Assembly: GCF_014649995.1 (NCBI RefSeq)
Contig: NZ_BMUC01000001.1
Location: 741,102-805,101 of the forward strand
Source: Streptomyces griseoflavus
GTDB taxonomy: Bacteria > Actinomycetota > Actinomycetes > Streptomycetales > Streptomycetaceae
Reading direction: 5' to 3'
DNA length: 64,000 nucleotides
The translations under genes were made by a program, and so were the position numbers. The stretch's first letter is position 1, and each line of letters opens with the position of its first letter. The notes under the pieces were generated by a model, which saw nothing but the letters and a program-made list of their open reading frames with translations, was not told the DNA's origin and did no database searches. Below, piece after piece: positions 24,585-32,286 of this stretch.

Positions 24585-24692
24585 GGGGACGGACGAACGC
24601 CGTCGGATGCGAGTTCGACTCTCGCCTGCGCCTCTTGCCTGGCGCGGTAGTTCAAAGGAAGAACACGACGGCATGATGACTGATCCGTCCTC
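24585..24692 (+). ncRNA. Putative tRNA-like RNA with permuted halves (Y-RNA-like or permuted tRNA)
   Basis: A complete tRNA-like fold is present with the 3' half first. Stem CCGTCG (24600-24605) is followed by GAT. The T arm is GCGAG-TTCGACT-CTCGC (24609-24625), with a canonical TTCGA loop. Acceptor strand CTGCGCC (24626-24632) and 8-nt loop TCTTGCCT follow. Acceptor strand GGCGCGG (24641-24647) then T8-A9 lead to the D arm GTTC-AAAGGAA-GAAC (24650-24664), which has the conserved GG. CGACGG (24666-24671) closes on 24600-24605. An outer 9-bp stem joins 24585-24593 to 24684-24692. Bacterial Y RNAs carry tRNA-like modules, and permuted tRNA genes are known elsewhere. The loop lacks a normal U33-anticodon, so mimicry is favoured over decoding. 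Confidence 0.55.
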
Positions 24693-24718
24693 TTAAAAGC
24701 GCCGGCGTGCGCATGTAG

Positions 24719-24769
24719 GTGGCATCCCCAGGGGCCCGGGAGCTGGATACGACTCCCGGGCTCCGCCAC
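24719..24769. terminator. Large hairpin, 12-bp stem plus outer 5 bp
   Basis: 24731-24742 pairs with 24753-24764 (one G-U) around loop CTGGATACGA. GTGGC (24719-24723) pairs with GCCAC (24765-24769) outside. It would end both the tRNA-like transcript and the convergent gene ending at 24771. Its 3' side resembles a tRNA end (GGGCTCC-G-CCA), but no matching 5' acceptor strand is present. Confidence 0.6.
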
Positions 24770-24770
24770 G

Positions 24771-25037
24771 TCATGCCCAGGCCGCGGCCAGCAGGATCGG
24801 CTGGAGCAGGCCCAGGCATCCCGTGGCCAGGCCGACGACGCAGCAGACCCGGTGGAGTCCCCGGCCGAGCCCGAGCAGTGCGAAGGTGACGGCCAGGCTG
24901 CCGAGGAGCAGCGGGATCCCGATGCCGAGCAGCCCGGCGAACACGGCGGCGAGCAGCCCGGCCGTGCCGAGGACGAGGGACACCGGCCCGTAGAGGGTCG
25001 CGGGGCTGTCCGCGGATGCGGTGGACGCGGTGGCCAT
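24771..25037 (-). CDS. Small two/three-TM membrane protein (DUF4190-like)
   Basis: 88 residues from ATG 25037, GAGGAG five bases upstream. Nearly all hydrophobic, with helices at about 13-35, 38-60 and 64-85 (LYGPVSLVLGTAGLLAAVFAG, IPLLLGSLAVTFALLGLGRG). The layout resembles DUF4190 proteins of actinobacteria. It diverges from the SDR gene; the TTTGAACACGTTCAAA palindrome lies between them and could control both. Confidence 0.75.
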   Translation of the reverse strand: MATASTASADSPATLYGPVSLVLGTAGLLAAVFAGLLGIGIPLLLGSLAVTFALLGLGRGLHRVCCVVGLATGCLGLLQPILLAAAWA

Positions 25038-25130
25038 GGTGGCTCCTCGCTCGAGGTGGTCGGCTCGTCGGCTCGTCGGCGTGCGGGTGACGGACCCCTG
25101 CACCGCCATCATGGCACGCCGGAGCCAATA

Positions 25131-25146
25131 TTTGAACACGTTCAAA
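25131..25146. promoter_or_regulatory. TetR-type operator palindrome
   Basis: TTTGAACACGTTCAAA is a perfect 7-2-7 dyad in the 146-bp region between the divergent membrane-protein and SDR genes. Dyads of this size are typical of TetR dimers. No TetR gene is within 9 kb, so the regulator is encoded elsewhere. Confidence 0.65.
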
Positions 25147-25183
25147 AGCTGTGTAGGGTGAGGCCCGACGAAGGGCGGGGCTG

Positions 25184-26167
25184 ATGAAGATCGTGATTCC
25201 CGGGGGCACCGGGCAGGTGGGAAGCGTCCTCAACCGCGCGCTGAGCGGCGCCGGGCACGAGGTCGTCGTGCTGACCAGGCGGCCGGCCGGGCCGGGCGAG
25301 GTGTACTGGGACGGAGCGACCGCGGGGGAGTGGGCCGGCGAGATCGACGGCAGCGACGTCGTCATCAACCTCGCTGGACGCAGCGTCAGTTGCCGGTACA
25401 CGCCCGGCAACCTCCGCGCCATGATGGACTCGCGGGTGCTGTCCACCCGCGTCGTCGGTGACGCGATCGGTGCCGCGGTACACCCGCCGCGGGTCTGGCT
25501 CCAGATGAGCACCGCCACCGTCTACGCCCACCGCTTCGACGCGCCCCACGACGAGGCGACCGGCGTGATCGGCGGGACGGAGCCCGACGTGCCCGGCTAC
25601 TGGTCCTACAGCGTCGAGATCGCCAGGTGCTGGGAGCGGGAGCAGGAGGAGGCCGACACCCCGCACACCCGCAAGGTGGCCCTGCGCTCCGCCATGGTGA
25701 TGAGCCCCGACCGGGGAGGCGTGCTCGACGTCCTGTCGTGGATGACCCGGCTCGGCCTGGGCGGGCCCGTCGCGGGCGGTGGGCAGTACGTGTCGTGGAT
25801 CCACGACCACGACTTCGTCCGCGCGGTCGAGTTCCTGATCGACCGGGAGGACCTGGTCGGGCCGGTGAACCTCGCGGCCCCCGAGCCGCTGCCGCAGCGG
25901 GAGTTCATGCAGGGCCTGCGCCGGGCGTGGCGGATGCCGGTGGGGCTGCCCGCGACGCGGGGGATGGCCGAGGTGGGCGCGTTCGTGCTGCGCACGGACA
26001 CCGAACTGCTGCTCAAGAGCCGGCGCGTGGTCCCCGGGCGGCTGCTCGACGCCGGCTTCGGCTTCACCCACCCGACGTGGCCGGAGGCGGCCCGGGACCT
26101 GGTGCGGCGTCGCCGCTCCGTACGGCGGGGCGCGGGCACCCCGCCCCATTCCACGCAGAGGCGATGA
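25184..26167 (+). CDS. NAD(P)-dependent epimerase/dehydratase, TIGR01777 (YfcH) type
   Basis: 327 residues. An N-terminal Rossmann motif GGTGQVGSVLNRAL is followed by DVVINLAGRSVSCRYTP, the TIGR01777 family block, and QMSTATVYAHRFDAPHDE. The SDR active-site Tyr-x-x-x-Lys is replaced by a YSVEIARCWE segment, as is usual in this family. Family members are related to the cell-division inhibitor SulA of cyanobacteria, but the reaction is unknown. Good ribosome site (GGGCGGGG). Probably controlled by the palindrome at 25131. Confidence 0.88.
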   Translation: MKIVIPGGTGQVGSVLNRALSGAGHEVVVLTRRPAGPGEVYWDGATAGEWAGEIDGSDVVINLAGRSVSCRYTPGNLRAMMDSRVLSTRVVGDAIGAAVHPPRVWLQMSTATVYAHRFDAPHDEATGVIGGTEPDVPGYWSYSVEIARCWEREQEEADTPHTRKVALRSAMVMSPDRGGVLDVLSWMTRLGLGGPVAGGGQYVSWIHDHDFVRAVEFLIDREDLVGPVNLAAPEPLPQREFMQGLRRAWRMPVGLPATRGMAEVGAFVLRTDTELLLKSRRVVPGRLLDAGFGFTHPTWPEAARDLVRRRRSVRRGAGTPPHSTQRR

Positions 26168-26219
26168 TCTCGCGCTCCGACAACGGAATCCCCCGTGCAG
26201 CAAGGGCGTTGAGCAGGGC

Positions 26220-26678
26220 ATGACTCAACGACCCGGTCCGCGCCTCCTGTCCGACGACGCCCTGTCCGACCTGCTCGGCACGCAGCAGTTCGGCACGCTC
26301 GCCACCGTCAAGCGCAGTGGTCATCCCCATATGACGACCATGGTGTACAGCTGGGACCCCGAAGCCCGCGTTGTGCGGTTCTCGACCACGGCCGACCGGA
26401 TCAAGGTGACGCACCTGCGCCGCGACCCGCGGGCGGCACTGCACGTGCAGGGCGGTGACGTGTGGTCGTTCGCCGTCGCCGAGGGCGAGGCCGAGCTGAC
26501 CGGGGTCACGACGGTGCCCGGTGACGAGGTCGGGCGGGAACTGCTCGGCATGGTCCCGGAAGCCGCCCGGCCGGAGGACGAGCAGGCGTTCCTGGAGGAG
26601 TTGGTCGCCGAACGCCGGCTGGTCGTCCGGCTGAAGGTGGACCGGCTGTACGGGACGGCCCTCGACGTCGCAGGCTAG
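26220..26678 (+). CDS. PPOX-class F420/FMN-dependent protein
   Basis: 152 residues with the split-barrel flavin/F420-binding fold: [49 protein letters not shown] and [13 protein letters not shown]. This matches the TIGR03618-type PPOX family of F420-dependent reductases in actinomycetes. It probably reduces an unknown substrate with F420H2 or FMNH2. It is 52 bp after the SDR gene on the same strand and may be in the same unit. Confidence 0.88.
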   Translation: MTQRPGPRLLSDDALSDLLGTQQFGTLATVKRSGHPHMTTMVYSWDPEARVVRFSTTADRIKVTHLRRDPRAALHVQGGDVWSFAVAEGEAELTGVTTVPGDEVGRELLGMVPEAARPEDEQAFLEELVAERRLVVRLKVDRLYGTALDVAG

Positions 26679-26739
26679 AGCGGCAGGATCCCGGCAGGGC
26701 TTGCCTTCGCGCGCGCTCGAACTCGTAACGTCCCGGGGC

Positions 26740-27729
26740 ATGGAGACCACACGCACACTGGGGCGCAGCGGTATCGAGGTCAGTGCCGTCGGGTTCGGCT
26801 GCTGGGCGATCGGCGGGGAGTGGCAGGGCCCGGACGGGCAGCCGCTGGGGTGGGGGAAGGTCGACGACGAGGAGTCGGTGCGGGCCGTGCGGCGCGCACT
26901 CGACCTGGGCGTCACCTTCTTCGACACCGCCGACGTCTACGGCACGGGCCACAGCGAGCGCGTCCTCGGCCGGGCCCTCGGCCGGCGCCGGGACGAGGTC
27001 GTCGTCGCCACCAAGTGGGGCAACGTCTTCGACCCGGACACCCGCACCCTCACCGGCACCGACGACTCGCCGGAACACCTCCGCCGCGCCCTGACCGCCT
27101 CACTGCGCCGGCTCGGCACCGACCGCGTCGACCTCTACCAACTGCACCTCGCCGACGCCGACCCCGAGCGCGCGGCCCGGCTGCGCGACACCTGCGAGGA
27201 CCTGGTCGCGCAAGGGCTGATCCGGGCGTACGCCTGGAGCACCGACGACCCGGAGCGTGCCGCCGTGTTCGCCGAGGGCCCGCACTGCGCCGCCGTGCAG
27301 CACGCGCTCAACGTGCTCGACGACGCCCCGGCGATGCTCCGGCTCTGCGAGGAGGCGGACCTCGCCTCCGTGAACCGCAGTCCGCTCGCCATGGGCCTGC
27401 TCACCGGGAAGCACGCGGGCCGGGCGCCGCTCCAGGAGGGGGACATCCGTGCCAGGCCGCCGGTCTGGCTGCGGGGGTTCGGGGCGGGGACGGGCGCGGA
27501 CCCGGAGTGGCTCGCGCGCGTCGAGGCGCTGCGGGAGGTCCTCACCAGTGACGGGCGCACGCTCGCCCAGGGCGCCCTCGCCTGGCTCTGGGCGCGCAGC
27601 CCGCGCACCGTGCCGATCCCCGGTTTCCGGTCGGTCGCCCAGGCCGAGGAGAACGCGGGGGCGCTGGAGAAGGGGCCGCTCGACGAGGAACAGATGGCCG
27701 AGGTGGGGCGCGTGCTCGCCGGCGGGTAG
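26740..27729 (+). CDS. Aldo/keto reductase
   Basis: 329 residues. The AKR catalytic tetrad is intact: Asp and Tyr in [11 protein letters not shown], Lys in VVATKWGN and His in [13 protein letters not shown]-binding blocks at the C-terminus include [20 protein letters not shown]. The substrate cannot be inferred. It is the third redox-type gene in a row on the plus strand. No convincing ribosome site precedes ATG 26740; TAACGT at 26726 suggests a very short leader. Confidence 0.9.
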   Translation: METTRTLGRSGIEVSAVGFGCWAIGGEWQGPDGQPLGWGKVDDEESVRAVRRALDLGVTFFDTADVYGTGHSERVLGRALGRRRDEVVVATKWGNVFDPDTRTLTGTDDSPEHLRRALTASLRRLGTDRVDLYQLHLADADPERAARLRDTCEDLVAQGLIRAYAWSTDDPERAAVFAEGPHCAAVQHALNVLDDAPAMLRLCEEADLASVNRSPLAMGLLTGKHAGRAPLQEGDIRARPPVWLRGFGAGTGADPEWLARVEALREVLTSDGRTLAQGALAWLWARSPRTVPIPGFRSVAQAEENAGALEKGPLDEEQMAEVGRVLAGG

Positions 27730-27750
27730 CCGCCGGGGCGGACGCCTGGC

Positions 27751-27831
27751 GCGGCAGCCGTTCCACCCGCCGGTGCGTACCCGCGGTCCCGCGCGGGTCC
27801 ACCCCCGCCGACGGTGTGGAACGACTGCCGC
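27751..27831. terminator. Long inverted repeat after the aldo/keto reductase gene
   Basis: 27751-27766 and 27816-27831 form a 16-bp inverted repeat with one mismatch. The 49-bp interior also contains GC hairpins. It sits 22 bp after the reductase stop and 266 bp ahead of phoD, fitting a large terminator. Its size and long interior are unusual. Confidence 0.6.
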
Positions 27832-27964
27832 CTCCCCCCTGGACATGGCCTGCGGAAGACACCCACTCCGCCTGTGAAGGTTTGGTGTAGGCGAGTTGAG
27901 CATAAGTCCGTTACCGGCCGCAATGGGGCGGACCTCGGAATTCCGTATGTGGAAGATCTCCGTG

Positions 27965-28019
27965 CCGGGGGCGGGTTCCTGCCCCGGCGCCCCCGGAACT
28001 CATGTGACCGTCATCCGGA
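27965..28019 (+). promoter_or_regulatory. Upstream region of phoD: hairpin and PHO-box-like repeat
   Basis: CCGGGGGC (27965-27972) pairs with 27989-27996. Downstream, CGTCATCCGGA (28009-28019) fits the Streptomyces PhoP repeat (G[G/T]TCAYYYR[G/C]G) at 9 of 11 positions. It abuts a weaker unit, ACTCATGTGAC (27998-28008). PhoP control of phoD is known in the genus. The match here is partial, so this is a candidate only. The rest of the 367-bp gap has no gene. Confidence 0.4.
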
Positions 28020-28096
28020 TGCTGTGTACGCGTCAATGTCAGGTCGTCCCGGCGCACTCCAATTCCCCTCGCATCCACACGCCAGGGGAGGAACGC

Positions 28097-29740
28097 ATGA
28101 CGACACCCGAGGTCCGCCCGACCCAGCACCACCCCGAACTCCGCGCCGCCGCACGGCACATCGGCCGCCGCCGCTTCCTGACCGTGACCGGCGCGGCCGC
28201 CGCGCTCGCCTTCGCGGTCGACGTGCCCGGCTCTGGCACCGCGGCCGCCGCCGAACTCGACCCCGCCCGGATCGCCGACGACCCCTTCACGCTCGGCGTC
28301 GCCTCCGGCGACCCGCACCCCGATTCCGTGCTGCTGTGGACCCGCCTGGCGCCCGCCCCGTACCAGGCCGACGGGGGACTCCCCGCGGAGCGCGTCACCG
28401 TGGAGTGGGAGATCGCCCTCGACGAGCGGTTCCGCCGTGTCGTCAGACGGGGCAAGGCCACCGCCCACCCCGAGTTCCACCACACCGTGCACGTCGAGGC
28501 GGGCCCCCTCGCCCCCGGCCAGGTCTACCACTACCGCTTCCGGGCGGGCCGCTTCGTCAGCCCGGCAGGCCGCACCCGCACCGCGCCCGCCACCCGCTCC
28601 CGGGCCGCCGGACTCACCTTCGGCGTCGTCTCCTGCCAGCGCTACGACCAGGGCTACTGGACCGCGTACCGGCACCTCGCCGAGGAGGACCTGGACGTCG
28701 TGTTCCACCTCGGCGACTACCTCTACGAGTACGCCGTGAACGACGTCGGCGGCGCCCGCGCCTACCCGGCCGGCACCCTGCCCGACGTGTTCCGGCGCGA
28801 GACCGTCACGCTGGAGGACTACCGGCTGCGGTACGCCCTCTACAAGACGGACGCCGACCTGCGCGCCGCGCACGCCGCGCACCCCTTCGTCGTCACCTGG
28901 GACGACCACGAGACCGAGAACAACTACTCCGGCGACACCCCGGAGAACAGCGTCCCGCCGGAGGAGTTCCTGCTGCGCCGGGCCGCCGCCTACCGCGCCT
29001 ACTGGGAGAACATGCCGCTCAGGCGGCCCCAGCTCCCCGACGGGCCCGACCTGAAGCTCTACCGCCGCCTGCGCTGGGGCCGGCTGGCCCAGTTCGACGT
29101 GCTCGACACCCGCCAGTACCGCTCCGACCAGGCCTACGGCGACGGCTGGCAGTACCCCGGCCCCGAGTCGCAGGACCCCTCGCGCACCCTCACCGGCGAC
29201 GCCCAGGAGCGCTGGCTGGTGGGCGGCTGGCGCCGCTCGGACGCCCTGTGGCACGTCCTGCCCCAACAGGTCACGTTCTCCCAGCGGTTCAACTCGACCA
29301 CGGCGCCGTCGAAGGTCTCCATGGACTCCTGGGACGGCTACCCGGCCTCCCGCGAACGGGTCCTGGCCGGCGCGCGGGCCGCCGGTGTCGACAACCTCAT
29401 GGTCCTCACCGGCGACGTGCACGTGCACTACGGCTTCGACATCAAACGCGACTTCTCCGACCCGGACTCCAGGACCGTGGGCACGGAGATCGTCACCTCG
29501 TCCGTCTCCAGCGGCGGCGACGGCTCAGCGAAACCGGCCAACTGGGAGACGTACATGACCGCCAACCCGCACATGCGGTTCTACAACGGGCTGCGCGGCT
29601 ACACGACCGTCTCCCTCGGCCGTGAGCTGGCGCGCGCCGACTTCAGGACGGTCTCCCACGTGACCACGCAGGGCGCGCCGCTCACCACCGCCGCCTCCTT
29701 CGTCACCGAGGCGGGGGAGCCGGGACTCAAGCCGGCGTGA
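28097..29740 (+). CDS. phoD: Alkaline phosphatase D, Tat-exported
   Basis: 547 residues from ATG 28097 behind GGGGAGG. The twin-arginine signal GRRRFLTVTGAAAALAFAV shows export of the folded, metal-loaded enzyme. PhoD N-domain: FTLGVASGDPHPDSVLLWTRL. Metal-site motifs: GVVSCQRYD, VFHLGDYLYEY, VTWDDHETENNYSG and VLTGDVHVHYGFD. PhoD is a Ca/Fe phosphodiesterase/phosphatase that frees phosphate from nucleotides and teichoic acids. The gene ends 14 bp inside the convergent dehydrogenase gene. Confidence 0.94.
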   Translation: MTTPEVRPTQHHPELRAAARHIGRRRFLTVTGAAAALAFAVDVPGSGTAAAAELDPARIADDPFTLGVASGDPHPDSVLLWTRLAPAPYQADGGLPAERVTVEWEIALDERFRRVVRRGKATAHPEFHHTVHVEAGPLAPGQVYHYRFRAGRFVSPAGRTRTAPATRSRAAGLTFGVVSCQRYDQGYWTAYRHLAEEDLDVVFHLGDYLYEYAVNDVGGARAYPAGTLPDVFRRETVTLEDYRLRYALYKTDADLRAAHAAHPFVVTWDDHETENNYSGDTPENSVPPEEFLLRRAAAYRAYWENMPLRRPQLPDGPDLKLYRRLRWGRLAQFDVLDTRQYRSDQAYGDGWQYPGPESQDPSRTLTGDAQERWLVGGWRRSDALWHVLPQQVTFSQRFNSTTAPSKVSMDSWDGYPASRERVLAGARAAGVDNLMVLTGDVHVHYGFDIKRDFSDPDSRTVGTEIVTSSVSSGGDGSAKPANWETYMTANPHMRFYNGLRGYTTVSLGRELARADFRTVSHVTTQGAPLTTAASFVTEAGEPGLKPA

Positions 29741-30764
29741 CCTCCCGGTCCTCGGGGGCGGCCTGCGCGGTCTCCTGGGGGTAGCGGACGCCGACATGCC
29801 CCCGGATCGCGTCGAGCGTCCGCATCACGGCGAGGGTGCCGTCCAGCGGAACCAGCGGCGACTCCGTCTCACCGGCCCGCAGCGCCCGCATCACCTCGGC
29901 CGCCTCGTGCCGCAGGCTGCCCCGGGGGCCGTCGGCCGGGTCGGCCGCGAACTCCTCGGGGTCACGGCCGTTGCGGTGCAGCGTGAACCGCTCCGGGAAG
30001 AAGAAGCCGTACGGGATGTCGATCCGGCCCTGCGAACCGGTGATCGACGCGGAGGTCGCCGTGCCGCCCACGATGGAACAGTGCACCGAGGCGAGGGCGC
30101 CGCTCTCCCAGGAGAGCAGTGCCCCCGTCTGGAGGTCGACGCCCTCCTCCGAGAGCACCGCCCGCGCCGCGACGTCCGACGGCTCACCGAGCAGGAGCTG
30201 GGTGAACGACACCGGGTACACCCCCAGGTCCAGCAGCGCGCCCCCGCCCAGCGCCGGGTCCCGCAGCCGGTGCGAGGCCGGGAAGGGCCCCTCGAGGCCG
30301 AAGTCCGCCTGCACGTGCCGCACCTCACCGATCGCCCCGTCGTCGACCAGCGCCTTCAGCCGCCGCACCATGGGATGGCAGTACATCCACATGGCCTCCA
30401 TCAGGAAGCGCCCGTTGCCGCGCGCCAGCGCGACCAGCTCCTCCGCCTCCCGCGCGTTCAGCGTGAACGGCTTCTCGCACAGCACGTTCCGCCCGGACTC
30501 CAGCATCAGCCCGGCCGCCGCGCGGTGCGCCGAGTGCGGCGTGGCGACGTAGACGACGTCCAGCTCCTCGTCCCGCGCCAGCGACTCCCAGTCGCCGTAC
30601 GCCCGCGGTATCCCGAACCGCTCCGCGAACGTCTTCGCCGACTCCGCCGACCGCGACGCCACCGCCACGACCTCCGCGTCCGGCATGTCCACCAGATCCG
30701 CCGTGAACGTCGCGGCCATGCCGCCGGTCGCCAGGATTCCCCAGCGCGTCCTCTGCTCCGTCAT
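29727..30764 (-). CDS. Gfo/Idh/MocA-family oxidoreductase
   Basis: 345 residues from ATG 30764. Rossmann motif WGILATGGMAATFTADL (a degenerate GxGxxA), then VYVATPHSAHRAAAGLML and the signature NVLCEKPFTLN, with the EKP lysine. The C-terminal domain has GGGALLDLGVYPVSFTQLLLG. Members oxidise sugars or trans-dihydrodiols with NAD(P). It overlaps the end of phoD by 14 bp tail to tail and diverges from the exporter gene at 30934. Confidence 0.92.
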   Translation of the reverse strand: MTEQRTRWGILATGGMAATFTADLVDMPDAEVVAVASRSAESAKTFAERFGIPRAYGDWESLARDEELDVVYVATPHSAHRAAAGLMLESGRNVLCEKPFTLNAREAEELVALARGNGRFLMEAMWMYCHPMVRRLKALVDDGAIGEVRHVQADFGLEGPFPASHRLRDPALGGGALLDLGVYPVSFTQLLLGEPSDVAARAVLSEEGVDLQTGALLSWESGALASVHCSIVGGTATSASITGSQGRIDIPYGFFFPERFTLHRNGRDPEEFAADPADGPRGSLRHEAAEVMRALRAGETESPLVPLDGTLAVMRTLDAIRGHVGVRYPQETAQAAPEDREVTPA

Positions 30765-30933
30765 GCGTTCGTCCCACCCTGTTCGTTTCGCGCGTGCGTC
30801 GTGCGTGCGTCGTCCGGCGACGCGTGGACGCCGGACCGCCGTGGAAGCGCTCCCATGACATCGTCGTCGACGCCGAGCACTCCCCACGAGCTGAGAGCAT
30901 AGGGAGCCGATGGCAGGAAAAGGGAGGGGTCAC

Positions 30934-32286
30934 ATGCCCGAGGGTGGGGCGTCCATACCGAACACGGCGGCGAGTCCGGCGGCAGGCGGGGCACCGGACA
31001 CGGCGCCGGCGGCGGCCGGGGGAGGCGGGAGGACCGCCACGCCGGAACCCCGCGGCACCACCGCGGCCCGCCGCACCAGTCTGCTGGTCACCCTGCTCCT
31101 CGGCGGCCTGACCGCCACCCCGCCGCTGGCGATGGACATGTACCTCCCCGCCCTCCCGGAGGTCACCCGGTCCCTGCACGCGCCCGCCGCCACGATCCAG
31201 CTCACCCTCACCGCCTGCCTGGCCGGCATGGCGTTCGGGCAGCTGGTCGTCGGCCCGATGAGCGACCGCTGGGGCCGCCGCCGCCCGCTGCTCATCGGCC
31301 TCGCCGTCTACGTCGTCGCCACCGCGCTGTGCGCGTTCGCGCCGACCGTCGAACTCCTCGTCGCCTGCCGGCTGGCCCAGGGCCTCGCGGGCTCCGCCGG
31401 CATCGTCATCGCGCGGGCGGTCGCCCGCGACCTGTACGACGGCATGGCCATGGCCCGCTTCTTCTCCACCCTGATGCTGATCTCCGGGGTCGCGCCGATC
31501 GTCGCGCCGCTGATCGGCGGTCAGGTCCTGCGCATCACGGACTGGCGGGGCGTGTTCGTCGTCCTCACCGTGCTCGGGCTGCTCCTGACGGCCGTCGTCT
31601 GGGCGAGGCTCCCGGAGACGCTGCCGCCCGCCGAGCGGCACGGCGGCGGCGTCGGCGAGGCCCTCGGCTCGATGCGCCGGCTCCTCGCCGACCGGGCCTT
31701 CAGCGGCTACATGCTCGTCGGCGGCTTCGCCTTCGCGTCCCTCTTCGCCTACGTGGCGGCCTCCCCGTTCGTCGTGCAGGAGATCTACGGCGCCTCCCCG
31801 CAGACGTTCAGCCTGCTGTTCGGGCTCAACTCCATCGGCCTGATGATCATGGGGCAGGTCAACGGCCGAATCCTGGTCGGCCGGGTCCGGCTGGACACGG
31901 TCCTGGGGCTCGGACTCGCCGTGGTGGTCGTCGCCGCGGTCGCGCTGCTGCTGATGTCGCTGGGCGTGTTCGGCGAGGTCGGTCTGGTGCCCGTGGCCGC
32001 CGCGCTGTTCGTGCTGATGTCCGCCATGGGCATCACCCTGCCCAACACCCAGACCCTCGCCCTGATGCGCACCCGGCACGCGGCCGGATCCGCGTCCGCC
32101 CTGCTCGGTGCGACGGGATTCCTCGTCGGCGCGATCGCCTCCCCGCTGGTGGGGATCGCGGGCGAGGACACGGCCGTTCCGATGGCCGTCGTCCAACTGG
32201 TCGCCGCCCTGGTGGCGCTGGGCTGCTTCCTGGGTATGTGCCGTCCGTGGAACGGACGGACGGGCGGGAAGGGCGGGGGCGTCTGA
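30934..32286 (+). CDS. Bcr/CflA-family multidrug exporter (MFS)
   Basis: 450 residues from ATG 30934, preferred because GGGAGG lies six bases before it; ATG 30910 is in frame. After a ~50-residue Gly/Ala/Pro-rich tail come 12 membrane helices. ATPPLAMDMYLPALPEV is the Bcr/CflA helix-1 motif, and GPMSDRWGRRRPLL is loop 2-3. It probably exports bicyclomycin-like or other drugs. The next gene begins within its stop codon, so a functional link with the serine hydrolase is likely. Confidence 0.9.
   Translation: MPEGGASIPNTAASPAAGGAPDTAPAAAGGGGRTATPEPRGTTAARRTSLLVTLLLGGLTATPPLAMDMYLPALPEVTRSLHAPAATIQLTLTACLAGMAFGQLVVGPMSDRWGRRRPLLIGLAVYVVATALCAFAPTVELLVACRLAQGLAGSAGIVIARAVARDLYDGMAMARFFSTLMLISGVAPIVAPLIGGQVLRITDWRGVFVVLTVLGLLLTAVVWARLPETLPPAERHGGGVGEALGSMRRLLADRAFSGYMLVGGFAFASLFAYVAASPFVVQEIYGASPQTFSLLFGLNSIGLMIMGQVNGRILVGRVRLDTVLGLGLAVVVVAAVALLLMSLGVFGEVGLVPVAAALFVLMSAMGITLPNTQTLALMRTRHAAGSASALLGATGFLVGAIASPLVGIAGEDTAVPMAVVQLVAALVALGCFLGMCRPWNGRTGGKGGGV

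Noticed and set aside
24588-24633. An ordinary tRNA-Phe (local GACGG-ACGAACG-CCGTC hairpin has GAA at the anticodon position)
   Set aside because: Position 33 is C rather than T, no D arm or 5' acceptor strand precedes it, and the acceptor strand pairs with the downstream sequence instead.
24719-24769. A second tRNA gene ending GGGCTCC-G-CCA
   Set aside because: The T-loop would be 10 nt without TTCRA, and no 5' acceptor strand GGAGCCC exists upstream. It folds better as a terminator hairpin.
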